Shown: one piece after another, positions 45,322 to 54,139 of the stretch
Layout of the letters: the number at the start of each line of letters is the position of its first letter
Position numbering within the stretch: position 1 is the first letter of the stretch
From: Halomonas sp. TA22
Lineage (GTDB): Bacteria; Pseudomonadota; Gammaproteobacteria; Pseudomonadales; Halomonadaceae
Assembly (NCBI RefSeq): GCF_013009075.1
Contig: NZ_CP053108.1
Span: 682,001-746,000, forward strand
DNA length: 64,000 nt
Direction of reading: 5' to 3'
Notes under the pieces: generated by a model
Database searches by the model: none
Told to the model about the DNA's origin: nothing
What the model saw: the letters and a program-made list of their open reading frames with translations, nothing else
Made by a program: the position numbers and the translations under genes

Positions 45322-46323
45322 ATGACCCAACCCCTGCGCGTCATCTTTGCCGGTACGCCAGACTTCGCAGCCGCAAGTCTTCAGACGCTGCTCGCCAGCA
45401 CGCACCGCGTCGTGGCCGTCTATACCCAGCCCGACCGCCCCGCCGGGCGCGGGCGCAAGCTCACTCCAAGTCCGGTCAAGACGCTGGCCCTCGCCCATGG
45501 GTTGCCCGTCCATCAGCCGGTAACACTCAAGAGTACCGAGGCCCAGGCGCAGCTTGCCGCCCACGACGCCGATATCATGGTGGTGGTGGCCTACGGTCTG
45601 CTGCTGCCCCAGGTGGTGCTCGACACGCCTCGGCTGGGCTGTCTCAACGTGCATGCCTCGCTGCTGCCGCGCTGGCGCGGTGCCGCGCCCATACAACGCG
45701 CCATCGAGGCGGGCGACAGCGAGAGCGGCGTGACCATCATGCAGATGGATGCAGGGCTCGATACTGGCGCGATGCTGCTCGAGCGGCGTACACCGATCAC
45801 CGCTACCACTACCGGCGGCGAACTTCACGACATACTGGCCACGCTCGGTGGCGAAGCGATCGTGACCGCGCTCGATGGCCTGGCCGGATCGGGCCTCACG
45901 GCCACGCCGCAGCCAGAAAGCGGCGTCACCTACGCAGCCAAGCTCTCCAAGGCCGAGGCCGAACTCGACTTCACCCGGCCGGCAAGCGAGCTTGCCGCGC
46001 ACATCCGCGCCTTCAACCCCTGGCCGGTGGCCTGGACGCTGCTGGAGGGTGAACCGCTACGACTGTGGTTCGCCGAGTGCGGCGATCGCCTGCCCGACGA
46101 CCCCACCGAAACGCCGCCCGGCATGCTGCTGCCCACGTCGGGGGGTGCGTTGCGCATCGCCTGCGGTGAAGAGGGACGCGATATCTTGCGGGTGACGCGC
46201 GCCCAGCTGCCTGGCGGCAAGCCGCTCGACGCGCGCGACCTGCTCAATGCTCGGGGCGAGCGATTTGCCGCGCTGACACGCCTGGGCGAGCCCAAGGCAT
46301 CATCACAGGAGCCGAGTGCATGA
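45322..46323 (+). CDS. fmt: Methionyl-tRNA formyltransferase Fmt
   Basis: A 333-residue enzyme that formylates initiator Met-tRNA using 10-formyl-THF. It has RVIFAGTPDFAAASLQTLL, QPDRPAGRGRKLTPSPVK (tRNA-binding loop), the catalytic region LNVHASLLPRWRGAAPIQRAIEAGD with the N-x-H pair, and a C-terminal OB-like domain (about 208-330). It partners functionally with def upstream and overlaps rsmB by four bases. Confidence 0.95.
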   Translation: MTQPLRVIFAGTPDFAAASLQTLLASTHRVVAVYTQPDRPAGRGRKLTPSPVKTLALAHGLPVHQPVTLKSTEAQAQLAAHDADIMVVVAYGLLLPQVVLDTPRLGCLNVHASLLPRWRGAAPIQRAIEAGDSESGVTIMQMDAGLDTGAMLLERRTPITATTTGGELHDILATLGGEAIVTALDGLAGSGLTATPQPESGVTYAAKLSKAEAELDFTRPASELAAHIRAFNPWPVAWTLLEGEPLRLWFAECGDRLPDDPTETPPGMLLPTSGGALRIACGEEGRDILRVTRAQLPGGKPLDARDLLNARGERFAALTRLGEPKASSQEPSA

Positions 46324-47648
46324 ATGACACGTTTCAAGCCCCCGCCAATGGCCAGGCCGTGCGTGCTGCCGCCGCTCGTGGCCTGATCCCGGTACTGACC
46401 AGCCAGGGCTCGCTTGCACGCCTCGACGAGCAGCAGGTGAGCGCACGCGACCGTGCCTTTCTGCGCGCCCTCTGCTATGGGGTATGCCGTACGCTGCCAC
46501 GCCTCGAGGCCCTCACCGGCGAGCTGCTGCGCAGCCCCTTCAAGTCACGCGACCGCGACGTTCACGCCCTGCTGCTGCTCGGCATCTATCAGCTGCTCTA
46601 TCTACGCGTGCCGGCGCATGCCGCGGTGGGCGAGACCGCAGGTGCCGCGCGCCTGCTCGACAAGCCGTGGGCCACGGCGGTCATCAATGGCTGTCTGCGC
46701 CGTCTGCAGCGTGAAAGCAGCGCCCTGCAGGAGAAAGTCGACCGTGACCCCTGCGTGGCGCTATTGCATCCGGCCTGGTGGCTCAAGCTGCTGCGTCAGG
46801 CATGGCCCGACGACTGGCGCGAGATTGCCATCGCCAACAACCAGCCGGGCCCCATGACGCTGCGTATCAACCGCCGGCATGGCGATCGCGAACGCTACCG
46901 CGAGCGATTGGCCGAGAGCGGACTGGGCTGCCAACTCTGCCAGCACGCTCCGGATGGCCTGACCCTGGAGGAGCCGTGCGACGTACGCTCTCTGCCGGGC
47001 TTCGCCGAGGGCGAGATCAGCGTCCAGGACGAAGCCGCCCAACTCGCCGTGGAACTGTTGGGGCCGGCACTGGCACCCCGCCCCGGTGCCCGGGTGCTCG
47101 ACGCCTGCTGTGCGCCGGGCGGCAAGACGGCGCATCTGCTGGAGGTCTTCGAGATCTCCCTTACCGCACTGGACAGCGATGCAGCCCGTCTTGAGCGGGT
47201 TACCGAGACGCTCAACCGCCTGGGCCTCGATGCCACGCTCAAGCATGCCGATGCCAGCGGCCTCGAGTGGTGGGACCGGGCGCCCTTCGATGCGATCCTG
47301 CTCGACGCGCCCTGCTCGGGGAGCGGCGTGATTCGCCGTCACCCCGACATCAAGCGCCTGCGTCGTCCCGAAGATATTCGTCATCTGGCCAGCCTGCAGG
47401 CCGACCTGCTCGACACGCTATGGCAGACACTGGCCCCGGGCGGCACCCTGCTCTACGCCACCTGTTCAGTACTCCCGGCGGAGAACACCGAGCAGGTCGA
47501 GGCCTTCCTGGCGCGCACCCCGGATGCCCGCGTGACCACGCCTGAGGATGTCGCCTGGGGCCGGACCGCGGGGGCCGGACGCCAACTGCTGCCACGTGAG
47601 GGGGGGCATGACGGCTTCTTCTACGCACGACTGGAGAAGCAGGCGTAA
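46320..47648 (+). CDS. rsmB: 16S rRNA m5C967 methyltransferase RsmB
   Basis: A 442-residue enzyme with an N-terminal NusB-like RNA-binding domain (about 10-145) and a C-terminal Rossmann methyltransferase domain. The SAM site is [15 protein letters not shown]. The two mechanistic cysteines lie in [19 protein letters not shown] (motif IV) and [15 protein letters not shown] (motif VI). The N-terminal part keeps the E. coli-type [20 protein letters not shown]. It overlaps fmt by four bases and completes the def-fmt-rsmB set. Confidence 0.94.
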   Translation: MNDTFQAPANGQAVRAAAARGLIPVLTSQGSLARLDEQQVSARDRAFLRALCYGVCRTLPRLEALTGELLRSPFKSRDRDVHALLLLGIYQLLYLRVPAHAAVGETAGAARLLDKPWATAVINGCLRRLQRESSALQEKVDRDPCVALLHPAWWLKLLRQAWPDDWREIAIANNQPGPMTLRINRRHGDRERYRERLAESGLGCQLCQHAPDGLTLEEPCDVRSLPGFAEGEISVQDEAAQLAVELLGPALAPRPGARVLDACCAPGGKTAHLLEVFEISLTALDSDAARLERVTETLNRLGLDATLKHADASGLEWWDRAPFDAILLDAPCSGSGVIRRHPDIKRLRRPEDIRHLASLQADLLDTLWQTLAPGGTLLYATCSVLPAENTEQVEAFLARTPDARVTTPEDVAWGRTAGAGRQLLPREGGHDGFFYARLEKQA

Positions 47649-47770
47649 CGGCAAGTGCCTCACCAGGCGTGACTTGCAAGGTCGGCGGTATTGAGCCCTA
47701 TACTGGAGAGGCTACCGGAGGAGATGACCCGGCAGCCGGAGCTTTCATTTTTTCAGGCAAGGAGCCATTC

Positions 47771-47977
47771 ATGTCCGACCACGTCTACAAGCATATCGAA
47801 TTGACCGGATCCTCTCCCAACGGCATTGAGGCCGCCGTCGCCCAGGCGCTCGGACGCGCCAACCAAACCCTGCACGACATGCGCTGGTTCGAGGTCACCG
47901 ATACCCGTGGCCATATCGAGCATGGTCGGGTCGCCCACTGGCAGGTCACCGTCAAAGTTGGCTTCACCCTCGATTGA
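47771..47977 (+). CDS. Dodecin family flavin-binding protein
   Basis: A 68-residue protein with the dodecin fold pattern: [27 protein letters not shown] (strand then helix), [16 protein letters not shown] with the flavin-stacking tryptophan, and [12 protein letters not shown]. Dodecins form hollow twelve-subunit shells that store riboflavin or FMN and protect it from light; several characterised ones come from halophiles. GGAG lies six bases upstream of the ATG at 47771. It sits alone between rsmB and trkA with gaps on both sides, so it probably has its own promoter (TTGCAA and TATACT near 47674 and 47699, spacing 19). Confidence 0.9.
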   Translation: MSDHVYKHIELTGSSPNGIEAAVAQALGRANQTLHDMRWFEVTDTRGHIEHGRVAHWQVTVKVGFTLD

Positions 47978-47982
47978 CCCTC

Positions 47983-48003
47983 GGTGCCGTCCTTGACGGC
48001 ACC
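47983..48003 (+). terminator. Hairpin after the dodecin gene
   Basis: GGTGCCGTC and GACGGCACC pair perfectly over a three-base CTT loop, five bases after the dodecin stop. No T-run follows. A compact GC-rich hairpin here most likely marks the transcript end. Confidence 0.5.
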
Positions 48004-48067
48004 CGCCTGTCCATCGTCAATGGCGTGGTTTATGCTGTGCGCACCTACGTAATGGAATGCGTGCGGC

Positions 48068-49441
48068 ATGAAGATCATCATTCTCGGCGCCGGACAGGTC
48101 GGCGGTACGCTTGCCGAACATCTGGCCCACGAAGAGAACGACATCACCGTGGTGGATACCGACGGCAAGCGGCTGCGCGAGCTGCACAATCGCCTCGACA
48201 TCCGTACCGTCTCGGGCCCGGCCTCCTATCCGATGATCCTGCGCCAGGCCGGCGGCGAAGATGCCGACATGTTGATCGCCGTGACCAACTCCGATGAAGT
48301 CAACATGATCGCCTGCCAGGTCGCCCACACGCTGTTTCGTACCCCGACCAAGATCGCCCGGGTACGCGCCAACGCCTACCTGACCCGCAAGGGTCTCTTT
48401 GCCCACGACGCCGTGCCGATCGACGTGCTGATCAGCCCCGAGCAGGTCGTCACCGACCATATCCGCCGCCTGATCGAATACCCCGGCGCCCTGCAGGTGC
48501 TGGAGTTCGCCGGAGGCCAGGCGCAGCTGGTCGCCGTCAAAGCATTCTACGGCGGGCCGCTGGTGGGCCAGGAGCTCGGCTTCCTGCGCCGCCACATGCC
48601 CAACGTGGATACCCGGGTGGCCGCCATCTACCGGCGCAATCGTCCGATCATCCCGCGCGGCGACACGGTGATCGAGGCCGACGACGAGGTATTTTTCATC
48701 GCCGCCCGCCGCGACATCCGCGCGGTGATGAGCGAACTGCGGCGCCTCGACCGCGACTTCCGTCGAGTGGTGATCGCCGGCGGCGGCAACATCGGCGAAC
48801 GGCTGGCCGAAAATCTCGAGCATAGCCATCAGGTCAAGATCATCGAGCATAACCTCGACCGCTGTACGACGCTCTCCGAGCGCCTCGACCGCACCGTGGT
48901 GCTGCATGGCAGTGCCACCAGCAAGCAGCTGCTGCTGGAGGAGAACATTGAGGATTGTGACATCTTCTGCGCGCTGACCAACGACGACGAGGTCAACATC
49001 ATGTCGTCGATGCTGGCCAAGCGGCTCGGCGCCAAGAAAGTGCTGACGCTGATCAACAATGCCGCCTACGTCGACCTGGTACAGGGCGGCGAGATCGATA
49101 TCGCCATCTCCCCCCAGCAGGCCACCATCGGTAGCCTGCTGACTCACGTACGGCGCGGCGACATCGTCAACGTGCACTCGCTGCGGCGCGGTGCCGCCGA
49201 GGCGATCGAAGCGATCGCCCACGGCGACTCGCGCTCCTCCAAGGTGGTGGGACGCACCGTCGACGAGATCGACTTGCCCAACGGCACCACCATCGGCGCC
49301 GTGATACGCGGCAAGGAGGTACTGATCGCCCACGATGATGTGGTCGTGGAATCGGGCGATCATGTCATCCTGTTCGTGATCGACAAGCGCCGTATCCGCG
49401 AGGTGGAGCGTCTTTTCCAGGTTGGCCTGACCTTCTTCTGA
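48068..49441 (+). CDS. trkA: Trk potassium system NAD-binding subunit TrkA
   Basis: A 457-residue cytoplasmic peripheral protein with two RCK units. The first begins [20 protein letters not shown] (NAD motif G-x-G-x2-G) and the second [19 protein letters not shown] (about 236). Each Rossmann part is followed by a TrkA-C domain (about 140-220 and 370-450). It gates TrkH by nucleotide binding. It precedes trkH by 46 bases. Potassium uptake by Trk is the first response of halophilic gammaproteobacteria to salt shock. Confidence 0.95.
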   Translation: MKIIILGAGQVGGTLAEHLAHEENDITVVDTDGKRLRELHNRLDIRTVSGPASYPMILRQAGGEDADMLIAVTNSDEVNMIACQVAHTLFRTPTKIARVRANAYLTRKGLFAHDAVPIDVLISPEQVVTDHIRRLIEYPGALQVLEFAGGQAQLVAVKAFYGGPLVGQELGFLRRHMPNVDTRVAAIYRRNRPIIPRGDTVIEADDEVFFIAARRDIRAVMSELRRLDRDFRRVVIAGGGNIGERLAENLEHSHQVKIIEHNLDRCTTLSERLDRTVVLHGSATSKQLLLEENIEDCDIFCALTNDDEVNIMSSMLAKRLGAKKVLTLINNAAYVDLVQGGEIDIAISPQQATIGSLLTHVRRGDIVNVHSLRRGAAEAIEAIAHGDSRSSKVVGRTVDEIDLPNGTTIGAVIRGKEVLIAHDDVVVESGDHVILFVIDKRRIREVERLFQVGLTFF

Positions 49442-49487
49442 TGGCGGTGTCATGCATATCGACTACTGAGGCAAGGAACGCACCGCC

Positions 49488-50936
49488 ATGAGCCTGCGCG
49501 TGATCTTTCGCATTCTGGGCATACTGCTGATGCTGTTCAGCCTGTCCATGGTGCCGCCGATGCTGATCGCCCTGCTGTTCAGGGATGGCATGTGGAGCGG
49601 CTTCGTCATCGCCATGGCCATCACCCTGGCGACCGGCGCGCTGCTCTACTGGCTCAATCGCCATGTACGCAAGGAGCTGCGTACCCGCGACGGCTTTCTG
49701 ATCGCCGCACTGTTCTGGACGGTGCTCGGCCTGTTCGGCGCCCTGCCGCTGATGATGGATGGACCCTATGCACTGTCGCCCACCGACGCGGTATTCGAAT
49801 CCTTCTCCGGGCTGACCACCACCGGCGCCTCGGTCATCACCGGCATCGACTTCCTGCCCGAGAGCCTGCGCTACTACCGCCAGCAGCTGCAGTGGCTCGG
49901 TGGTATGGGGATCGTGGTACTGGCGGTGGCGATCCTGCCGACGCTGGGGGTCGGCGGGATGGCGCTCTATCGCACCGAGATCCCAGGCCCGCTCAAGGAC
50001 TCCAAGCTGACTCCGCGCATCACCGAGACCGCCAAGGCGCTGTGGTATATCTACGCCAGCCTGACGGTGACCTGTATCGCGGCGTACTGGCTGGCGGGGA
50101 TGGACTGGTTCGATGCCATCGGACACGGCTTCTCGACGGTGGCCCTCGGCGGTTTCTCGACCTATGACGAGAGTATCGGTCACTTCGACAGCGCCCTCAT
50201 CGAGATGATCTGCATCGTGTTCATGATCATCTCGGCGATCAGCTATAGCCTGCACTTCGCCGCCTGGCGCGAGAAGCGGCTCTCCCAGTACCTGAACGAT
50301 CCGGAAGCGCGCTTCCTGCTGCTCTTCCTCGCCGGCCTCTCCGTGGTCACCGTCATCAGCCTATGGCTGACCGCCACCTATGGTGACGTTCTGGGGCTGC
50401 GTCACGGCCTGTTCCAGGTGGTCTCGATCGCCACCACTGCTGGCTTCGGCGTGGCCGAGTTCTCTGCCTGGCCCGGCGCCCTACCATTTCTGCTGTTCGT
50501 CGCGGCCTTCGTCGGCGGCTGTTCGGGCTCCACCGGGGGCGGCATGAAGGTGATCCGCATCATCCTGATCTTCAAGCAGGGCATGCGCGAAGTGATGCGT
50601 CTGATCCATCCAAGCGCGGTGATCGCCGTCAAGGTCGGCAAGGTGAGCGTGCCGGATGGCATCGCCCAGGCGGTATGGGGCTTCTTCTCCGTCTACGTGA
50701 TGCTGTTCTTCCTGATGCTGATCGGGGTCATGGCTACCGGGGTGGATCAGGTGACCGCCTGGTCCACGGTGGCCTCGGCACTCAACAACCTGGGGCCGGC
50801 GCTGGGCGAAGCCTCCAGCCACTATGGTGACATGCCGACCCTCTCCAAGTGGATACTGGTCATGGCCATGCTGCTCGGACGGCTGGAGATCTTCACCATG
50901 CTGGTACTGTTCACCCCCGCCTTCTGGCGAAGATAG
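49488..50936 (+). CDS. trkH: Trk potassium uptake membrane protein TrkH/TrkI
   Basis: A 482-residue channel-like transporter with the four membrane-pore-membrane repeats. Selectivity-filter segments are recognisable: SGLTTTGASVITGID (first), the HGFSTVALGGFSTYDESIG region (second), VVSIATTAGFGVAEFSAWP (third) and ASALNNLGPALGEAS (fourth). It takes up potassium with TrkA as its gate. AAGGAA precedes the ATG at 49488. Unlike in E. coli, trkH lies directly after trkA. Halomonas carries two similar proteins, TrkH and TrkI, and I cannot tell which this is. Confidence 0.93.
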   Translation: MSLRVIFRILGILLMLFSLSMVPPMLIALLFRDGMWSGFVIAMAITLATGALLYWLNRHVRKELRTRDGFLIAALFWTVLGLFGALPLMMDGPYALSPTDAVFESFSGLTTTGASVITGIDFLPESLRYYRQQLQWLGGMGIVVLAVAILPTLGVGGMALYRTEIPGPLKDSKLTPRITETAKALWYIYASLTVTCIAAYWLAGMDWFDAIGHGFSTVALGGFSTYDESIGHFDSALIEMICIVFMIISAISYSLHFAAWREKRLSQYLNDPEARFLLLFLAGLSVVTVISLWLTATYGDVLGLRHGLFQVVSIATTAGFGVAEFSAWPGALPFLLFVAAFVGGCSGSTGGGMKVIRIILIFKQGMREVMRLIHPSAVIAVKVGKVSVPDGIAQAVWGFFSVYVMLFFLMLIGVMATGVDQVTAWSTVASALNNLGPALGEASSHYGDMPTLSKWILVMAMLLGRLEIFTMLVLFTPAFWRR

Positions 50937-51004
50937 GCCCGCGGTTTGGCGTGGCGGGCGGCATCGTGGATAATCCTTCGATCATCCCGTGACAGCGAGC
51001 GTTC

Positions 51005-52249
51005 ATGACCCACTCCCAGGACATCACCGCCAGCGCACCCGAGCCTGCGGCTCCGCCCTCCGGTGGGCCGCGCCAGACCGTGCGGATCGGCGACACCCGC
51101 TACACCCTGCTGGGAACCGCCCACGTCTCGGCCGAAAGCGCCAATGAGGTGCGTGACCTGATTCGCTCCGGTGAATACGATGCGGTGGCCATCGAGCTGT
51201 GCGCCTCGCGCCATCAGAGCCTGATCGAGCCCAACGCCCTGGCCACCCAGGATCTGTTCGAGGTGTTCCGCCAGGGCAAGGCCGGCATGGTCGCCGCGAG
51301 CCTGGCACTGGGCGCCTTCCAACAGCGCGTCGCCGAGCAGTCGGGCATCGAGCCGGGGGCCGAGATGCGCGCCGCGTTGGAGGAGAGCCAAGCGGCCGGC
51401 CTGCCGCTGCTGCTGATCGACCGCGATGTCGGTGTCACGCTCAAGCGCATCTATGCCAATGTCCCCTGGTGGCAGCGCTTCAGCCTGTTCACCGGCCTGC
51501 TCGGTAGCGTCATGTCGCGCCAAGAGGTCTCCGCTGCGGATATCGAGCGTCTCAAGGAGGGCGACGTGCTGGAGTCGACCTTCAACGAATTCGCCGAGCA
51601 GTCCGAAACCCTCTATGTGCCCCTGATCAGCGAGCGCGACCGCTACATGACGCTGCGCCTTGGCGAGGAGAGCCCGCCGGGACGTTACCGTCATGTGCTG
51701 GTGGTAATCGGCGCCGGCCACCTCAAGGGCATGGCCGAGCATCTACACACCCCGCTACCCGCCGAGCCGCGCACCGAGCGCGAAACGCTGGAAGCGTCGC
51801 CACCACCCTCAAAGCTCTGGAAGATCTTGCCTTGGGCGATTACCGCCCTGGTGCTGATCGGCTTCGGCATCGGCTTCTCGCGCAACACCGATCTGGGCTG
51901 GCAACTGGTGATCGAGTGGTTCCTGATCAATGGCGTGCTGTCGGCGGCAGGCACCATCATCGCCCTGGCCCACCCGATCACCGTGGTGGCGACCTTCTTC
52001 GCCGCCCCGCTGACCTCGCTCAACCCCACCATCGGGGCCGGCTTCGTTGCCGCCGGGGTGGAGCTGTTCATGCGCAAGCCCAAGGTCAGCGACTTCTCGC
52101 AGCTACGCCATGACGTCATCTCGCCGCGTGGCTGGTGGCGTAACCGGGTATCGCGCACCCTGCTGGTCTTCATGCTGGCGACCGCCGGCTCGGCGATCGG
52201 CACCTGGGTGGCGGGGTTCCGTATCGCCGGGGCGCTGCTGGGCAACTAG
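51005..52249 (+). CDS. TraB/PrgY-family membrane protein
   Basis: A 414-residue protein. The N-terminal TraB domain (about residues 25-235) opens with the hallmark YTLLGTAHVSAESANEVRDLI and includes YDAVAIELCASRHQSL, LLLIDRDVGVTLKRIYANVPWW, and YRHVLVVIGAGHLKGMAEHL with the conserved G-A-G-H. The C-terminal third has about four membrane segments (from LPWAITALVLIGFGIGFS onwards). The fold resembles the Tiki/erythromycin-esterase metalloprotease-like group. PrgY reduces peptide pheromone activity in Enterococcus; no role is known in this group. It stands as a single gene with a strong terminator after it. Confidence 0.85.
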   Translation: MTHSQDITASAPEPAAPPSGGPRQTVRIGDTRYTLLGTAHVSAESANEVRDLIRSGEYDAVAIELCASRHQSLIEPNALATQDLFEVFRQGKAGMVAASLALGAFQQRVAEQSGIEPGAEMRAALEESQAAGLPLLLIDRDVGVTLKRIYANVPWWQRFSLFTGLLGSVMSRQEVSAADIERLKEGDVLESTFNEFAEQSETLYVPLISERDRYMTLRLGEESPPGRYRHVLVVIGAGHLKGMAEHLHTPLPAEPRTERETLEASPPPSKLWKILPWAITALVLIGFGIGFSRNTDLGWQLVIEWFLINGVLSAAGTIIALAHPITVVATFFAAPLTSLNPTIGAGFVAAGVELFMRKPKVSDFSQLRHDVISPRGWWRNRVSRTLLVFMLATAGSAIGTWVAGFRIAGALLGN

Positions 52250-52270
52250 CCTCAGCGGCTCGCGGTGCCT

Positions 52271-52306
52271 GCGGCCGTCGCCAGTACATGGCGACGGCCG
52301 CTCTCT
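52271..52306 (+). terminator. Intrinsic terminator after the TraB-family gene
   Basis: GCGGCCGTCGCCA (52271-52283) and its exact complement (52289-52301) enclose a five-base loop, followed by TCTCTT. A 13-base perfect stem 21 bases after the stop codon is convincing. Confidence 0.8.
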
Positions 52307-52440
52307 TACGATCGATTAACATTTTCGCGCTACTCCTGCCTCTGCCTGATCTCTCCCCGCCACAGTAGCGCCATCACGGTGCATGAGCGGGATTGTGAGC
52401 CCTCTGCCAAAACGATAAATTCTCACAAAACATAAACCAA

Positions 52441-52460
52441 CATAAAAAATCGATTTTATG
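52441..52460. promoter_or_regulatory. CATAAAA-N6-TTTTATG inverted repeat before the third TRAP operon
   Basis: Seven-base perfect arms (52441-52447, 52454-52460) around six bases with a central ATCGAT, within an AT-rich tract (about 52420-52460) that stands out from GC-rich flanks. Two further CATAAA copies lie just upstream. It is 65-84 bases before the TRAP receptor start and has no regulator gene beside it, so a regulator encoded elsewhere probably binds here. Confidence 0.5.
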
Positions 52461-52524
52461 GCATGCCCGTTGCATCGTTCAGTGAGCAACCCTGATCCCA
52501 ACAATTCAAATGCATGGGTGAAAC

Positions 52525-53628
52525 ATGTCACTGTCTCGACGCAAGTTCCTCGCTACCGCTGCCGTATCCTCCACCGCCGGACTGATCATGGGGGCGCCCG
52601 CCATTGCGCGTGCTCAGTCGTCCGAAACGTTCCAGTGGCGCATGACCAACGCCTACGGCCCCGGCTCGCCCTTCTATGTCGAAGGCCCGGGCAGCCCTAC
52701 CGACATCATTCGCAAGATCAACGCCATGTCCGGCGGACGACTGAACATTCAGCACTTCGCCGCCGGTGAACTAATCCCTGCCTTCGAAGGCTTCGAGGCG
52801 GTGCAGAGCGGCACCATCGAGATGAATGCCGCCAACAGCTACTTCTGGTCCGGCACCACCTTTGCCGCGCAGTACTTCACCACCGTGCCCTTCGGCATGA
52901 GTTACATGGGTCACATGGCCTGGCTCTACCATGGCGGCGGCCTCGAGCTGTGGCAGGAGGTCTACGAGCCCTACGGCCTGATGGCCCTGCCCATGAACAA
53001 TACCGGCGTGCAGATGACCGGCTGGTTCCGCGAGCCGATCGAGGATGTCAGCCAGCTCAACGGCCTGCGCATGCGCATTCCGGGGCTGGCAGGCCAAGTC
53101 TATGCCGCGCTCGGTGTGGATGCTCGGGTGCTGCCGGGCGGCGAGATATTCCCTGCGCTGGAGCGTGGCGTGATCGATGCCGCCGAATTCGTCGGCCCCT
53201 ACCAGGATCGCCGGCTGGGGCTGCAGAACGCCGCCAGGTACTACCACACCACCGGCTGGCACGAACCCGCCACCACCGGCGAGCTGCTGATCTCGAAGCG
53301 CCACTGGGATGCGTTACCCGAGGATCTGCAGATGATCGTGCGCAGCGCCTGCCAAGCCGCATGCCTGGAGAGTCTGACCTGGTCGGAGGCGGTGAATGGC
53401 GAGGCACTGACGGATCTGGTCGAGAACCACGGCGTGACGGCAACGGTGCTCCCCGAGCCGGTGGTGGCGGCACTGCGTGAAGCCACGCTCGATACACTGG
53501 CGACCCAGGCCAATGCCGACCCGCTGGTGCGCAAGGTCCATGACAGCTACATGACCTTCAAGGCCAATCACGATCGCTGGGCTGCCGTCAGCGAGGGGCC
53601 ATGGCACAAAGACATCCTGGGAGTGTGA
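52525..53628 (+). CDS. TRAP transporter receptor, Tat-exported (COG4663-like)
   Basis: A 367-residue periplasmic binding protein with a twin-arginine signal: LSRRKFLATAAVSSTAGLIM, cleavage near AIARAQS. The mature part follows the DctP branch that includes TakP and mannitol/chloroaromatic-type receptors: FQWRMTNAYGPGSPFY, LNIQHFAAGELIPAFEGFEAV, GTIEMNAANSYFWSG, LNGLRMRIPGLAGQVYAALG, GEIFPALERGVIDAAEFVGPYQD, and the GWHEPATTGELL segment. Proteins of this branch bind keto acids, lactate or similar, often as dimers with a metal ion. It differs clearly from the two DctP-type receptors at 2.5-5.5 kb. Start: ATG 52525 (short upstream purine run GGGTGAAAC). Confidence 0.87.
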   Translation: MSLSRRKFLATAAVSSTAGLIMGAPAIARAQSSETFQWRMTNAYGPGSPFYVEGPGSPTDIIRKINAMSGGRLNIQHFAAGELIPAFEGFEAVQSGTIEMNAANSYFWSGTTFAAQYFTTVPFGMSYMGHMAWLYHGGGLELWQEVYEPYGLMALPMNNTGVQMTGWFREPIEDVSQLNGLRMRIPGLAGQVYAALGVDARVLPGGEIFPALERGVIDAAEFVGPYQDRRLGLQNAARYYHTTGWHEPATTGELLISKRHWDALPEDLQMIVRSACQAACLESLTWSEAVNGEALTDLVENHGVTATVLPEPVVAALREATLDTLATQANADPLVRKVHDSYMTFKANHDRWAAVSEGPWHKDILGV

Positions 53629-53629
53629 G

Positions 53630-54139
53630 ATGAGAGCCGTGGAAACCTTCGTCCACGGGACCGAGGCGGTGGTGCGGTTCTTTGGTTGGGCTGCCGCCTG
53701 GATCTGCGTGCTGCTGGTGCTGATGGTCACGGGGGATGTCTTCCTGCGTTACTTCTTCCGGATCGGTGCATTGTGGCTCCAAGAGCTGCAGTGGCACCTC
53801 ATCTCACCCATCGCGCTGTTCGGCATGTCCTACGCCCTCTACTGCGGGGAGCAGGTGCGGGTGGACGTGTTCTACGAGCGCTTTCCCGATGGGCTTCGCC
53901 GCGCCATCGAGGTGCTCGGCGGACTGCTGCTGATGGGTATAGCGCTCTATGTCGCCTGGCTGACACTACCCTGGCTCAGCCAATCCTGGTTGCGCAACGA
54001 AGGGTCACCCAACCCTGGTGGCCTACCCTGGCGCTGGGCGCTCAAGGCCTTCATCCCCTTCGGCTTCGTGCTGCTTGCCATGCAGAGCCTGGCACATGCG
54101 CTGCGTCACGCTTTTGCCCTTCCTCCACGAGGTGAATGA
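53630..54139 (+). CDS. TRAP transporter small permease (third system)
   Basis: A 169-residue DctQ-family protein with four hydrophobic segments: ATRFFGWAAAW-like start at about 14-38 (FFGWAAAWICVLLVLMVTGDV), 52-70 (ISPIALFGMSYALYC), 92-114 (GGLLLMGIALYVAWLTL) and 138-157 (KAFIPFGFVLLAMQSLAHAL). WLQELQWHLISPIALFGMSYAL is the family signature. The ATG follows the receptor stop by one base, and the end overlaps the large permease start. Confidence 0.87.
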   Translation: MRAVETFVHGTEAVVRFFGWAAAWICVLLVLMVTGDVFLRYFFRIGALWLQELQWHLISPIALFGMSYALYCGEQVRVDVFYERFPDGLRRAIEVLGGLLLMGIALYVAWLTLPWLSQSWLRNEGSPNPGGLPWRWALKAFIPFGFVLLAMQSLAHALRHAFALPPRGE

